From contig WOAB01000723.1 in assembly GCA_027886185.1 (NCBI GenBank), positions 1,488,001-1,552,000 on the forward strand: a stretch of DNA of 64,000 nt, given 5' to 3'. The notes below the pieces were generated by a model. It was not told where the DNA came from. It saw only the letters and a program-made list of their open reading frames with translations, and did no database searches. The first letter of the stretch is position 1, and each line of letters starts with the position of its first letter. Shown here piece after piece: positions 31,542-41,889 of the stretch. Origin of the DNA: Rheum nobile (taxonomy: Eukaryota > Streptophyta > Magnoliopsida > Caryophyllales > Polygonaceae). The translations under genes and the position numbers were made by a program.

Positions 31542-31567
31542 GTGTGGACCTATCTTATGGTCCACAC
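31542..31567 (+). ncRNA. Leader hairpin of element A (RNA motif, not a separate gene)
   Basis: GTGTGGACC, 8-nt loop TATCTTAT, GGTCCACAC: a perfect 9-bp stem, 66 nt after the PBS start and 41 nt before the gag ATG. The same stem with loop TATCTTAC is present in element B (58716-58741, minus strand), although the surrounding leader has diverged. A packaging or dimerisation role is only inferred. Confidence 0.7.
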
Positions 31568-31607
31568 CGGTGCTACTGACTCTTCTTTTGTTGATTTTGA
31601 TATAGAA

Positions 31608-32603
31608 ATGGCTGGAGAAGCACCGACTTTGAGGCAGTTGACTGCCCCGAACTTCGAACAGCAACCGTTGGCTGTGTAGTTTCCAGAGCTTGTAGAGGGC
31701 GTGAATTTTGAGCTAAAATCTGGGTTGATCCATTTACTACCCCACTTCCATGGGATGAGTAGAGAAGACCCCAACAAGCATCTTTCTGAATTCCACTCTG
31801 TCTGTGCCAGCATGAAGCCGAGGAACGTCACTGAGGACCAAATCAAGCTGATGGCCTTTCCTTTCTCTTTGAAGGATGCGGTCAATGATTGGTTCTATTA
31901 TTTGGCTCTGGGAAGCATAGATACATGGGCAAAGATGAAGAAAGCCTTTCTTGAGAAGTACTTCCCTGCAACGAAACTCAATAGCCTGAAGAGAAGCATC
32001 ATCAACATCGAACAACATGCTACTGAGACGTTGTATGAATATTATGAGAGATTCATGAGGTTGATATCTAGTTGCCCCTACCATGGTTATTCTGACCAAG
32101 ATCTCGTTCTATATCTATATGTCGGGCTTCTTGATGATGAGTGCCGAATGGTAAACGCAGCATGTGGCGGTAACATTCTAAACAAGACGCCAACTGACGC
32201 ATTCGAGTTATTCTTTGAGCTATTTGAGAGTTCAAGACAATTCAACAAAAGGGCGAGCCCCAATGCAACAAGGGCAGTTAAGTCCTACAGAATCTGTCAT
32301 GATCCGCTGCACCCCATTGACAAGTGCCCAACACTTCCTGAACCTACTGCTGAAGTGAATGCTATTGGAAGTTTCGGCCCCCCTAGACCAAGATATGACC
32401 CGTACTCCAACACTTATAATCCAGGGTGGAGAGACCACCCCAATCTGAGATACGGGAGTCAGCAAAATCATCCTCAGGGTCGTGATGACCAAGAGTTTCC
32501 ACAGAGGCCACCACAGTTCCTACCGCGCCCGCAACAATTTCAGCAGCCTGGAGGTCAACAACAACAACAACAATTGAGAGCACAATATGACCCTAGACCC
32601 TAA
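31608..32603 (+). pseudogene. gag of element A
   Basis: ATG at 31608-31610 (MAGEAPTLRQLTAPNF). In-frame TAG at 31677-31679 follows QQPLAV, then the frame is open to 32603. The Retrotrans_gag capsid domain is clear: NFELKSGLIHLLPHFHGMS, EDPNKHLSEFHSVCASMKP, DAVNDWFYYLA, AFLEKYFPATK, ETLYEYYERFMRLISSCPYH. A CHDPLHPIDKCP segment follows, then a Gln/Pro-rich tail with a QQQQQ run. After TAA at 32601 the same frame continues with coiled-coil-like sequence to about 32880. The early stop leaves no full-length product unless read through. Confidence 0.88.
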
Positions 32604-32929
32604 GGCCAAAGCGCAAGCTCATCTATGTCCAGCGATGACATGTTCAGGTCTCTTGCCCAAAGCGTATCGACGTTGGTTAGCACTGTGACCTCGATGGGGT
32701 CACAAATTCAAGCGGTGGTCAAGCTTTAGAAGACTCTCACTCAGAGCATGATCCAACATCAGCAAGAGACGAAGTCTAGCATTCAAAAATTAGAGAATCA
32801 GTTTGGACAATTCACTCAAGCGTTGAGCAGACTGGAAACCTGGGATTCAGGGAAGCTACCGTCTCAAACGGTAGTACACTAGAAGGAGAGCGTATGTGCC
32901 ATGACGCTGAGGAGCGGAACACAAGTGGA

Positions 32930-33180
32930 AGAAGGTCGGGGCCAACAGAAAGAAATCCGCGACCGCGGAGAAGAAGGCCGCGACCGCAGAGTTATCGCTG
33001 GAAAACATGCAAAAATTGGCAAAATTCCGCGGTCGCGGAAATGTTCCTGGGGGCAACGAATTCCTCGACGAAAATCCGCGACCGCGGATAGAAATCTGCG
33101 ATTGTGGAAAATTCACTGGAGGCTCAGATTTCCCAGATGAAGAGCCGCGACCGCGGGTCCCAAACCGCGATCGCGGTTTT
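32930..33180. repeat. CCGCGACCGCGG motif cluster in the gag-PR spacer of A
   Basis: Seven close variants of CCGCGACCGCGG or its reverse complement CCGCGGTCGCGG in 250 bp (for example TTCCGCGGTCGCGGAA at 33026). The same motif is in the LTRs of A (30378-30482; 46600-46705) and once more at about 34164/36973. Confidence 0.85.
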
Positions 33181-33417
33181 GCCTCTGATGTTCACGACAC
33201 GTATGTGCGTCCCAACTTTCCTCCGCTCGGTTCGCTGAAGCCTCCCGCACCCTTCCCTGAGGCCCTGAAGGATACAAGAAGGGTGGAGAACGACAAGGAT
33301 TTATTTGAGACCTTCAGCAACTGCGAGGTAAATATTCCTTTGCTCAAACTTGTTAACAACATTCCTCGCTATGCAAAATTCTTGAAGGAGCTGTGAAAAA
33401 TAAAGAAAAAGCAAGCT

Positions 33418-33948
33418 GTGAAAGAAAAGAAGAAGGTCCAGGTCAGTGAGAATGTTTCCGCTATGCTGCAAAAGCAGTTACCAAAGAAGTGCAGTGATCC
33501 TGGCATGTTCACTATTTCCTACAAGATAGGTGGCACCATATTTGAAAACGCTATGCTAGATTTGGGTGCCTCTATCAATGTTTTGCCTCTTTCACTATAT
33601 GAGTCTTTAGAAGTCGGGCCATTAGAGAAGACAGGGATTGTGATCCAGCTGGCGGACAATTCCTATGTGTATCCAAAAGGAGTGGTGCAGGACGTGATGG
33701 TGGAAGTTGACAAGTTAATTTTCCATGCGGACTTCTTTGTGATGGATACGGGGCAAGACAAAAACGCAACCCCTGTGATGCTGGGAAGGCCGTTTATGAA
33801 CACGGCGGGCACAAAGATTGATGTGAGTAGTGGTTCGCTCACAATGGAGTTTGATGGGGTGAGGGTCGGTTTCAACATAGACGATACAAAGAGACACCCT
33901 CCTGATATTGACCCCGAGTGTTCGGTTGATGTGAGCAACCCAAGTTGA
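33418..33948 (+). CDS. Aspartic protease domain of element A
   Basis: 176 codons, open from an ATG at 33418; upstream reading (33007-33396: RRVENDKDLFETFSNCEVNIPLLKLVNNIP) belongs to the same polyprotein but is separated by a stop at 33394. Contains the plant Athila-type retropepsin: SDPGMFTISYKIGG, catalytic MLDLGASINVLPLSLYE, NSYVYPKGVVQDV, PVMLGRPFMNTAGTKIDVSSG. The enzyme would cut the gag precursor inside virus-like particles. No RT follows it. The next 100 bp hold CGGGAGGCAACCCGAGG, which element B also has after its protease. Confidence 0.85.
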   Translation: MKEKKKVQVSENVSAMLQKQLPKKCSDPGMFTISYKIGGTIFENAMLDLGASINVLPLSLYESLEVGPLEKTGIVIQLADNSYVYPKGVVQDVMVEVDKLIFHADFFVMDTGQDKNATPVMLGRPFMNTAGTKIDVSSGSLTMEFDGVRVGFNIDDTKRHPPDIDPECSVDVSNPS

Positions 33949-34353
33949 GTTGGAGAGCACCAAGTCGAGCCACGACAACAACTAAGGCGTTGCTCGGGAG
34001 GCAACCCGAGGTATCTGTTTCTTTTCATGTCTTATCATTTTCATGTTGTTATTGTTTTGTTTCGTTTCGTTTTTGTTTTTGTTTTTGTTTTGTTTTTAGA
34101 CTAACCTGCAGGTAGGAGACCTGAAGCCAAATTGAAGATGGTGTCAACCTCACACCAGTAACTTTTCCGCGGCAGCGGAAATATCACTGTAAGTTTCCTA
34201 ATCCTGAAAAAAAATTGAAAAAAAAGAGTTCTACCGAAGGCCAGCTGTCCCGGTTTTACATTGAGCGATGGTGCACATCATGCTGCCAATGAGAAGACAT
34301 TCACCCCATATTTTTATTTGGCAACGATGATGGCCCAACATTCGACAGCCGAG
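33949..34353 (+). other. Conserved non-coding region of A after the protease
   Basis: Matches element B (57120-57530, minus strand) in blocks: GGGAGGCAACCCGAGGTA right after PR and TTTGGCAACGATGATGGCCC near 34318. It ends at the CCGAG target site of the nested chromovirus. T-rich at 34040-34100. Confidence 0.75.
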
Positions 34354-35170
34354 TGATGTGACCTTGTCCGATGGAAAGACCACAAATCGTTGTCAAGGAT
34401 CGCTGGAATGCGTATTGGGGCGAAATAACTCTTCCGAGAGAAGGACAAACGGACAAACGGACAAACGGACGGACGGACAGAGAAGACGAACCGGCGGCGG
34501 CTGTGGGGAGATCGGCGGCAAAATTCTGGGGGAACGAGCGGCGGCGGAAGGGTGTTCGTGTGGTGGTTGGTGATCGGCGGCAGCCTATCGTGGAGGAGAT
34601 GAGGCAGCCGTGAGGTGTAGGGGGAATTAGGGTTTGTGTTTTGGTTGCGGATAGATGATGGGTATCCTAATTAACGCGCCAGGATAGTTCGACTAGGAAC
34701 GCATTAATTATTGACGCAGGGCCCGGGTTTCAGAAGATTACTCGATTGGAAAACAAAGCTCTATTTCGACGTGATGGAAAATGAAGACAAAAGTTAATAT
34801 TTATACTAGAGAGTTGACCTAATGGGTCAGACTCTCTAGTTACTAAATCTGGTGGCCCATTTAATACAAATGGAAACCACCCAGAAATAGCAGCTACTAA
34901 AAATAGAAATAATGTTCATAAACGTACTAAACAAGTAATGTCTTGATCGGATTGGATGTAACTGTAGAGGAGTCAGTCACAACTAAGCTGATGAGACACA
35001 GAAGCTCGGGCGCTGTAGTGATCTGGCCGTGACTGGCTACAAGTCTGGTCACCAAGGATTGTGTCGCTGCTTGGACACTCTTTGCTCTGGAATGGGTGAT
35101 CGGACCCGTAGGCGGAAGTCGCATGGCGTCTTCCTCCTCTGTAGCTGACATGAAGGACTAGGTCACATCA
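34354..35170 (-). repeat. Duplicated chromovirus LTR (copy in duplication unit 1)
   Basis: TGATGTGACC... GGTCACATCA, 817 bp, homologous to the LTRs at 37162 and 44642; the flanking CCGAG (34349-34353) was copied too. A GGACAAAC/GGAC microsatellite at about 34440-34480 is longer here than in the others. Confidence 0.92.
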
Positions 35171-36928
35171 CCCTCCCCACTTAAGTGTGAAGCATCCCCG
35201 CTTCACCCTCATCATACTCAGGCTCAACGTATGGTGCTAAGTCAGCGACGTTGAACGTCGGATGCACCCCATACTTGTCCGGGAGCTCGAGTTGGTAGGC
35301 GTTGTCGCCAATGGCCTTGACGACTCTAAAGGGACCATCACCCCGTTGGTCGAGCTTAGACTTGCGGATGGAAGGGAATCTCTCCTTCCGCAAGTGAAGC
35401 CAAACCAAGTTGCCCGGGGCGAAGATCAAGCGTCGCCTGCCCTTGTTCTTCTGGGCTGAGTACTGCAGCGCACGCCGCTCCAGCTGAGTGCGTGTCCTCC
35501 TATGTAGCTCCTGAATGTGCTCAACCAACTTGCCAGCAGCAATGTTCTCCTGATCCTGCAGCGGGTACGGTGTCATGTCCAACGGCGTCAGCAGGTTCCT
35601 TCTGTATACGACCTCGAAAGGAGTCAGCTTTGTCGTAGAGTACATGGACCTGTTATAGGAAAACTCAACTGTAGCAAGTAAGTCCTCCCACCTTCGTGGG
35701 TTCACCTTGAGAACCGTCCGAAGGAGGGCTCCCAAGGTACGGTTGGTCACCTCCGTCTGACCATCTGTCTATGGGTGATAGCTAGTAGAAAATAGAAGCT
35801 TGGTGCCTAGCTTACCCCACAAGGTTCTCCAGAAATGGCCCACAAATTTGGTATCCCTATCACTAACAATAGTTTTAGGGACACCATGCAAGCGCACCAC
35901 ATGCTCAAAAAACAAACCAGCGATGTCCATAGCATTGTTGGTGTTCTTGCAGGCAATAAAGTGTGTCATCTTAGAGAACCTATCGACGACGACAAAAATG
36001 CAATCTCTACCACGCCGAGACATAGGTTACCCTGTGATAAAATCCATCGAAAGATCTTTCCACGGGGCTGCCGGAATCGGGAGGGGCGTGTAGAGACCAT
36101 GTCTACCGGAGCGTGCCTTAGCCTTTTTGCATGTCACACAACTCTGGCAATACCGGGTAACACTTTGGGCCATCTTTGGCCAGAAAAAGTGTTCCCGAAG
36201 TGCTGCTAGGGTCTTAGACACCCCAAAATGGCCACGGCTATCATGTGCTTCCTGGAGCAACAAGTGCCTGATAGAAGACGTAGGAATACAGAGTTTCCCA
36301 ACCTTGTACAGATACCCGTCATCTAGGAAGTACGTGTCATGCTCTTTGCTGATTTTACATTGCTCAAAGATGTCCTTAAAGAAAACATCATCAGCATACA
36401 GATCCTTGAGCAATACAAAACCCAATAAGTGAGACTGGAGATGAGTGATGAGCACGTACCTGCGAGAAAGGGCATCGGCAACCATATTCTCCTTACCTTT
36501 CTTGTGCATTATCAGGTATGGAAAGGTCTCCATGAACTCGACCCACCTAGCATGCCTGCGGTTGAGGGTCGTCTGGCTCTTCAGATAGGCCAGGGCAGCA
36601 TGGTCTGAGTGTATCACAAACTTACTCGGCCAGAGATAGTGCTGCCAAGTCTTCAAAACCCGGATCAGCGCGTACAACTCCTTGTCATACGTCGGGTAGT
36701 TCAGCTGAGCACCCGAAAGCTTCTCCGAAAAGTAGGCGATCGGAAGCCTCTCCTACAGCAGGACTCTTCTGATGCCGAAGTCGGAAGCGTCATACTCCAC
36801 CTCGAACCGACGAGTGAAGTCAGTCAACTGCAGCAAAGGTGCGCGGCAGAGGGCTTCCTTCAGGGCGACAAATGCAGCATCATGTCGCGGAAGCCAAGTG
36901 ATGGACGCCGCCTTTCTCGCAAGCAGGA
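34927..36928 (-). pseudogene. Partial chromovirus pol (RNase H, integrase) in duplication copy 1
   Basis: Minus strand from 36928: RNase H end (LNYPTYDKELYALIRVLKTW, HSDHAALAYLKSQTTLNRRH), integrase zinc domain (HDSRGHFGVSKTLAALREHFFWP, CQSCVTCKKAKA), DDE core (SMDFITG, FSKMTHFIACKNT, HGVPKTIVSDRDTKFVGHFW) with a TAG at 35772-35774 in the conserved HPQTDGQTE box, a C-terminal IN domain (DGPFRVVKAIGDNAYQLELP) and the LTR-encoded tail (GPITHSRAKSVQ). The N-terminal part of RNase H and everything upstream is missing at the duplication breakpoint. Confidence 0.9.
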
Positions 36929-36934
36929 TGGTGT
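36929..36934. other. Filler at the duplication junction
   Basis: Six bases TGGTGT join the two copies, giving ATGGTGTCAA twice, 14 bp apart. The insert matches sequence just downstream (GAAGATGGTGTCAACC), as expected of templated end joining. Confidence 0.75.
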
Positions 36935-37156
36935 CAAATTGAAGATGGTGTCAACCTCACACCAGTAACTTTTCCGCGGCCGCGGAAATATCACTATAAG
37001 TTTCCTAATCCTGAAAAAAAAATTGGAAAAAAAAAGTTCTACTGAAGGCCAGCTGTCCGAGTTTTACATTGAGCGATGGTGCGCATCATGCTGCCAATGA
37101 GAAGACATTTACCCCATATTTGTATTTGGCAACGATGATGGCCCAACATTCGACAA

Positions 37157-37161
37157 CCGAG
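37157..37161. repeat. Chromovirus target-site duplication, left
   Basis: CCGAG, identical to 45444-45448. Element A sequence is continuous across the join, matching element B there. Confidence 0.9.
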
Positions 37162-37961
37162 TGATGTGACCTTGTCCGATGGAAAGACCACAAATCGTTG
37201 TCAAGGATCGCTGGAATGCGTATTGGGGCGAAACAACTCTTTCGGGAGAAGGACAAACGGACGGAGAAGAAGAACCGGTGGCGGCTGTGGGGAGATCGGC
37301 GGCAGAATTCTGGGGGAACGAGCGGCGGCGGAAGGGTGTTCGTGTGGTGGTTGGTGATCGGCGGCAGCCTATGGTGGAGGAGATGAGGCAGCCGTGAGAT
37401 GTAGGGGGAATTAGGGTTTGTGTTTTGGTTGCGGATAGATGATAGATGATGGGTAACCTAATTAACGCGCCAGGATAGTTCGACTAGGAACGCGTTAATT
37501 ATTGACGCAGGGCCCGGGTTTCAGGAGATTACTCGACTGGAAAACAAAGCTCTATTTCGACGTGATGGAAAATGAAGACAAAAGTTAATATTTATACTAG
37601 AGAGTTGACCTAATGGGCCAGACTCTCTAGTTACTAAATCTGGTGGCCCATTTAACACAAATGGAAACCACCCAGAAATAACAGCTACTAAAAATAGAAA
37701 TAATGTTCATAAATGTACTAAACAAGTAATGTCTCGATCGTATTGGATATAACTATAGAGGAGTTAGTCACGACTAAGTTGATGAGATACAGAAGCTCGG
37801 GCGCTGTAGTGATCTGACCGTGACTGGCTATAAGTCTGGTCACCAAGGATTGTGTCGCTGCTTGGACACTCTTCGCTCTGGAACGGGTGATCGGACCCAT
37901 AGGCGGAAGTCGCATGGCGTCTTCCTCCTCTGTAGCTGACATGAAGGACTGGGTTACATCA
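37162..37961 (-). repeat. 3' LTR of the CRM-like element
   Basis: 800 bp between TGATGTGACC and GGTTACATCA (plus strand). Carries the C-terminal codons of pol on the minus strand. Confidence 0.93.
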
Positions 37962-37962
37962 C

Positions 37963-37975
37963 CCTCCCCCAGTTG
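37963..37975 (-). promoter_or_regulatory. Polypurine tract inside the coding sequence
   Basis: On the minus strand AACTGGGGGAGGG abuts the LTR start TGATGTGACC and at the same time encodes Gln-Leu-Gly-Glu-Gly of pol. Confidence 0.8.
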
Positions 37976-40894
37976 AGTGTGAAGCATCCCCGCTTCACCC
38001 TCATCATACTCAGGCTCAACGTATGGTGCTAAGTCAGCGACGTTGATCGTCAGATGCACCCCATACTTGTCCGGGAGCTCGAGCTGGTAGGCGTTGTCGC
38101 CAATGGCCTTGACGACTCTGAAGGGACCATCACCCCGTTGGTCGAGCTTAGACTTGCGGATGGAAGGGAATCTCTCCTTCCGCAAGTGAAGCCAAACCAA
38201 GTCGCCCAGGGCGAAGATCAAGCGTTGCCTGCCCTTGTTCTTCTGGGCTGAGTACTACAGCGCACGCCGCTCCAGCTGAGTGCGTGTCCTCCTGTGTAGC
38301 TCCTGAATGTGCTCAGCCAACTTGCCAGCAGCAATGTTCTCCTGATCCTACAGCCGGTACGGTGTCATGTCCAACGGCGTCAGCGGGTTCCTTCCGTATA
38401 CGACCTCGAAAGGAGTCAACTTTGTCGCAGAGTGCATGGACCTGTTATAGGAAAACTCAACTGTAGCAAGTAAGTCCTCCCACCTTCGTGGGTTCGCCTT
38501 GAGAACCGTCCGAAGGAGGGCTCCCAAGGTACGGTTGGTCACCTCCGTCTGACCATCAGTCTATGGGTGATAGCTAGTAGAAAATAGAAGCTTGGTGCCT
38601 AGCTTACCCCACAAGGTTCTCCAGAAATGACCCACAAATTTGGTATCCCTGTCACTAACAATAGTTTTAGGGACACCATGCAAGCGCACCACATGCTCAA
38701 AAAACAAACCAGCGATGTCCATAGCATTATTGGTGTTCTTGCAGGCAATAAAGTGTGTCATCTTAGAGAATCTATCGACGACGACAAAAATGCAATCTCT
38801 ACCACGCCGAGACATAGGTAACCCTGTGATAAAATCCATCGAAATATCTTCCCACGGGGCTACCGGAATCGGGAGGGGCGTGTAGAGACCATGTCTACCG
38901 GAGCGTGCCCTAGCCTTTTTGCATGTCACACAACTCTGGCAATACCGGGTAACACTTTGGGCCATCTTTGGCCAGAAAAAGTGTTCCCGAAGTGCTGCTA
39001 GGGTCTTAGACACCCCAAAATGGCCACGGCTATCATGTGCTTCCTGGAGCAACAAGTGCCTGACAGAAGACGTAGGAATACAGAGTTTCCCAACCTTGTA
39101 CAGATACCCGTCATCTAGGAAGTACGTGTCATGCTCTCTGCTGATTTTACATTGCTCAAAGATGTCCTTAAAGAAAACATCATCAGCATATAGATCCTTG
39201 AGCAATGCAAAACCCAATAAGTGAGACTGGAGATGAGTGATGAGCACGTACCTGCGAGAAAATCGTCGGCAACCACATTCTCCTTACCTTTCTTGTGCAT
39301 TATCAGGTACAGAAAGGTCTCCATGAACTCGACCCACCTAGCATGCCTGCGGTTGAGGGTCGTCTGGCTCTTCAGATAGGCTAGGGCAGCATGGTCTGAG
39401 TGTATCACAAACTCACTCGTCCAGAGATAGTGCTGCCAAGTCTTCAGAATCCGGATCAGCGCATACAACTCCTTGTCATACGTCGGGTAGTTCAGCTGAG
39501 CACCCAAAAGCTTCTCCGAAAAGTAGGCGATTGGACGCCTCTCCTGCAGCAGGACTCCTCCGATGCCGAAGTCGGAAGCATCACACTCCACCTCGAACCG
39601 ACGAGTGAAGTCAGGCAACTGCAGTAAAGGTGCGCGGCAGAGGGCTTCCTTCAGGGCGACAAACGCAACATCATGTCGCGGAAGCCAGGTGATGGACGCC
39701 GCCTTTCTCGCAAGCAGGAATCGAACCTATCTGGCTTAAGATCCGAGACAAAACTCTTGGTCAACTCGTGCAAAGGGGTGGCGATGGTGCTGAAGTCGCG
39801 AACAAACCTCCTGTAAAAGCCGGTCAGCCCTAAGAACGAGCGAACCTGGGTGGGGATAGTCGGACTAGGCCACTCCTTGATGGCGCGTATCTTCTCTTCA
39901 TCCACACGTAAGCCATCCCTGGAAACAATATAGCCAAGAAAGTTTGTAGATTCATAGCAGAAAACGCACTTACCCTTGTTGACATACAAGCTCTCCTTCC
40001 TCAAGCAGTCTAACACCTGTCGAAGATGGTCAATATGCACAGACAAACTACTAGAAAAGACAAGTATATCATCAAAGTAAACGACGACAAACTTCCCCAA
40101 AAAAGACCGTAAGACATGGTTCATGAGTCTCATGAACGTTGATGGAGCATTGGTCAATCCAAATGGCATGACTAGCCACTCGTATAGACCATACTTGGTC
40201 TTGAAAGCTGTTTTCCATTCATCACCCTCCTTCATACGAATCTGATGATAGCCACTCCGAAGATCAATCTTGGAAAACAAGGTGGCACCATGCAGCTCGT
40301 CCAGCATATCATTGAGGCGCGGAATGGGATGTCTGTACTTGATGGTTATCTAGTTGATGGCGCGGCAATCCACACACATCCGCCAAGTCCCATCCTTCTT
40401 CGGCACCAGAATCACAGGAACGGCGCAAGGACTCAAACTTTCCCGCACAACACCCTTGTCCAAAAGATCTTGGACCTGTCGATGTAACTCCTTAGTTTCC
40501 TCAGGAGAAGCTCTATAAGCAGCATGGTTCAGAAGTGAAGCACCGGGAATGAAGTCAATCTGGTGCTCAATACCACGCACTGGTGACAGACCGGGTGGTA
40601 GCTCGTCAGGCATAATATCCTCAAAGTCCTGCAAAATAGAAAAAATAGAAGGCGGGAGTGCGGACTCTACCGTAGTAGTGGCACAAAGGTGAGGAATAAG
40701 AAGGAAACAAGCAGACTTGCCTTGAAGTGCCGGTGTGAGTTCCCTGTGATTCGCCAGAAGAACGCGGTGTTCACAGGTTCCACGCAAGGTAGACGCAGAA
40801 GGAGCGGACGGTGCAGAAGTCCTTCCAGAAGCTGCAGAAGGCGAAGACGTAGGAAAAGAAGCAGAAGACGCTAACTCAACCCCTTGACCCGGTC

Positions 40895-41116
40895 CACAAC
40901 TCGGGCAAGTTATAGACCGAGTTATGGTCTGGTCTCCTGACTCGGCCCCGTGACTCGGCCGAGTTATAGCCCGAGTTATGGTCTGTGACCCTGACTCGGT
41001 CGGCAACTCGGTCGAGTTGTTGGCTGCTCTCCTGACTCGGCCCCCTGACTCGGCCGAGTTGTTGCACGAGTTGTGGTCTGTTCCCATGACTCGGTCTAAG
41101 GCTCGGCCGAGTTGTC
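40895..41116. repeat. ACTCGGCCGAGTT palindrome cluster in the PR-RT spacer
   Basis: ACTCGGCCGAGTT or close variants (GACTCGGCC, CTCGGTCGAGTTG) recur about every 20-40 bp in 220 bp. In frame they encode TESG/AESG, TITR and similar blocks, so it is a coding minisatellite. Confidence 0.85.
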
Positions 41117-41889
41117 GTCTAGAGGTCTCCGCGGGGGATGCCATTGCAGGATGAATTCCGACGGCCTCCAGTGCCTTCTGGCGTTGGTGCTCGGCCTGGT
41201 CCTGTAAAATTTCCTGCGGGCTCATGGGTAAGAGAGTCATGCGCCTCCCGTGGTAATTGAACATGTAAATGTTCAAATACCCATCGTGAAGCACGCGACG
41301 ATCATATAACCATGGACGTCCCAGAAGCAGATGGGTAGCATCCATGGCGGTAACATCACAAAGCATAGTATCGCTATAAGGACCAATAGAAAAGGAAATA
41401 AGACACTGTTGTAATACTTTGTTACCTGAGCCATCGGAAATCCACCGTAGACCATAGGGAGTGGGGTGTGGAGTCATTGGAAGGTTGAAGTGGTGGACAA
41501 CCTTCTCGTTGATGATGTTGCAGCAAGAGCCCCCATCAATGATCACGCTCAGTGATGCATTCTGAAGTCTACACCGAGCATGAAACAAATTCTCCCGCTG
41601 CTCAGCTAGGTCACCCTCTTTGACGCTCAGAACGCGTCGTATGACCAACGCAAAGTGGTAGGTCTGGTCGTCATGGTGTTCGGATGTGGCGACCACATAG
41701 CCCTCAGCATCGGCTGTGTACACAGCTGTAGGGTCAGTCTCAATGTCATCCTCATCGGCGTCGTCGTAGCTCTCATATCCTGCGGATTGGGTGGAAAATA
41801 GGACCTTCTTAGCGTTAGGACAATCCCTCATGTAATGTCCTCTTCCATCATACTTGAAGCACTCCAGGTCCCGTGCACGGTCAGAGCGA

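Larger units (their letters stand above)
34128..36928. repeat. 2.8-kb segmental tandem duplication, copy 1
   Basis: Begins CAAATTGAAGATGGTGTCAA and ends CTTTCTCGCAAGCAGGA. It contains element A DNA (34128-34353), one chromovirus LTR and 1.76 kb of chromovirus pol. Copy 2 is 36935-39719, about 97% alike by eye. Both copies have the same TAG in the integrase, so the duplication followed integration and early decay. Confidence 0.93.
36935..39719. repeat. 2.8-kb segmental tandem duplication, copy 2
   Basis: Second copy of 34128-36928; its right end is continuous with the rest of the chromovirus pol, so copy 2 is the original location on that side. Confidence 0.93.
37718..41870 (-). pseudogene. 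pol of the CRM-like element: PR, RT, RNase H, IN, LTR-encoded tail
   Basis: From 41870 down: zinc knuckle remnant (YDGRGHYMRDCPN; one Cys is Tyr), protease (VIIDGGSCCNII), a Ser/Thr-rich spacer built of palindromic repeats, then RT entry (LVPKKDGTWRMCVDCRAIN). A stop at about 40350 follows, then FSKIDLRSGYHQIRM, MPFGLTNAPSTFM and an intact VYFDDILVF. Frameshifts occur near 39730 and 39255. RNase H and integrase follow (HFGVSKTLAAL, CQSCVTCKKARA, SDRDTKFVG), with TAG in the HPQTDGQTE box (about 38565) and a stop in ALQYSAQ (38257). Tail GPITRSRAKSVQ lies in the LTR, stop at 37718. RT looks recent; the stops forbid a full polyprotein. Confidence 0.9.

Noticed and set aside
34354..37961. A separate complete chromovirus bounded by the LTRs at 34354 and 37162
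   Set aside because: Both LTRs are preceded by the same element A sequence and CCGAG, and the DNA between them ends abruptly in pol; it is a tandem duplication, not a second insertion.
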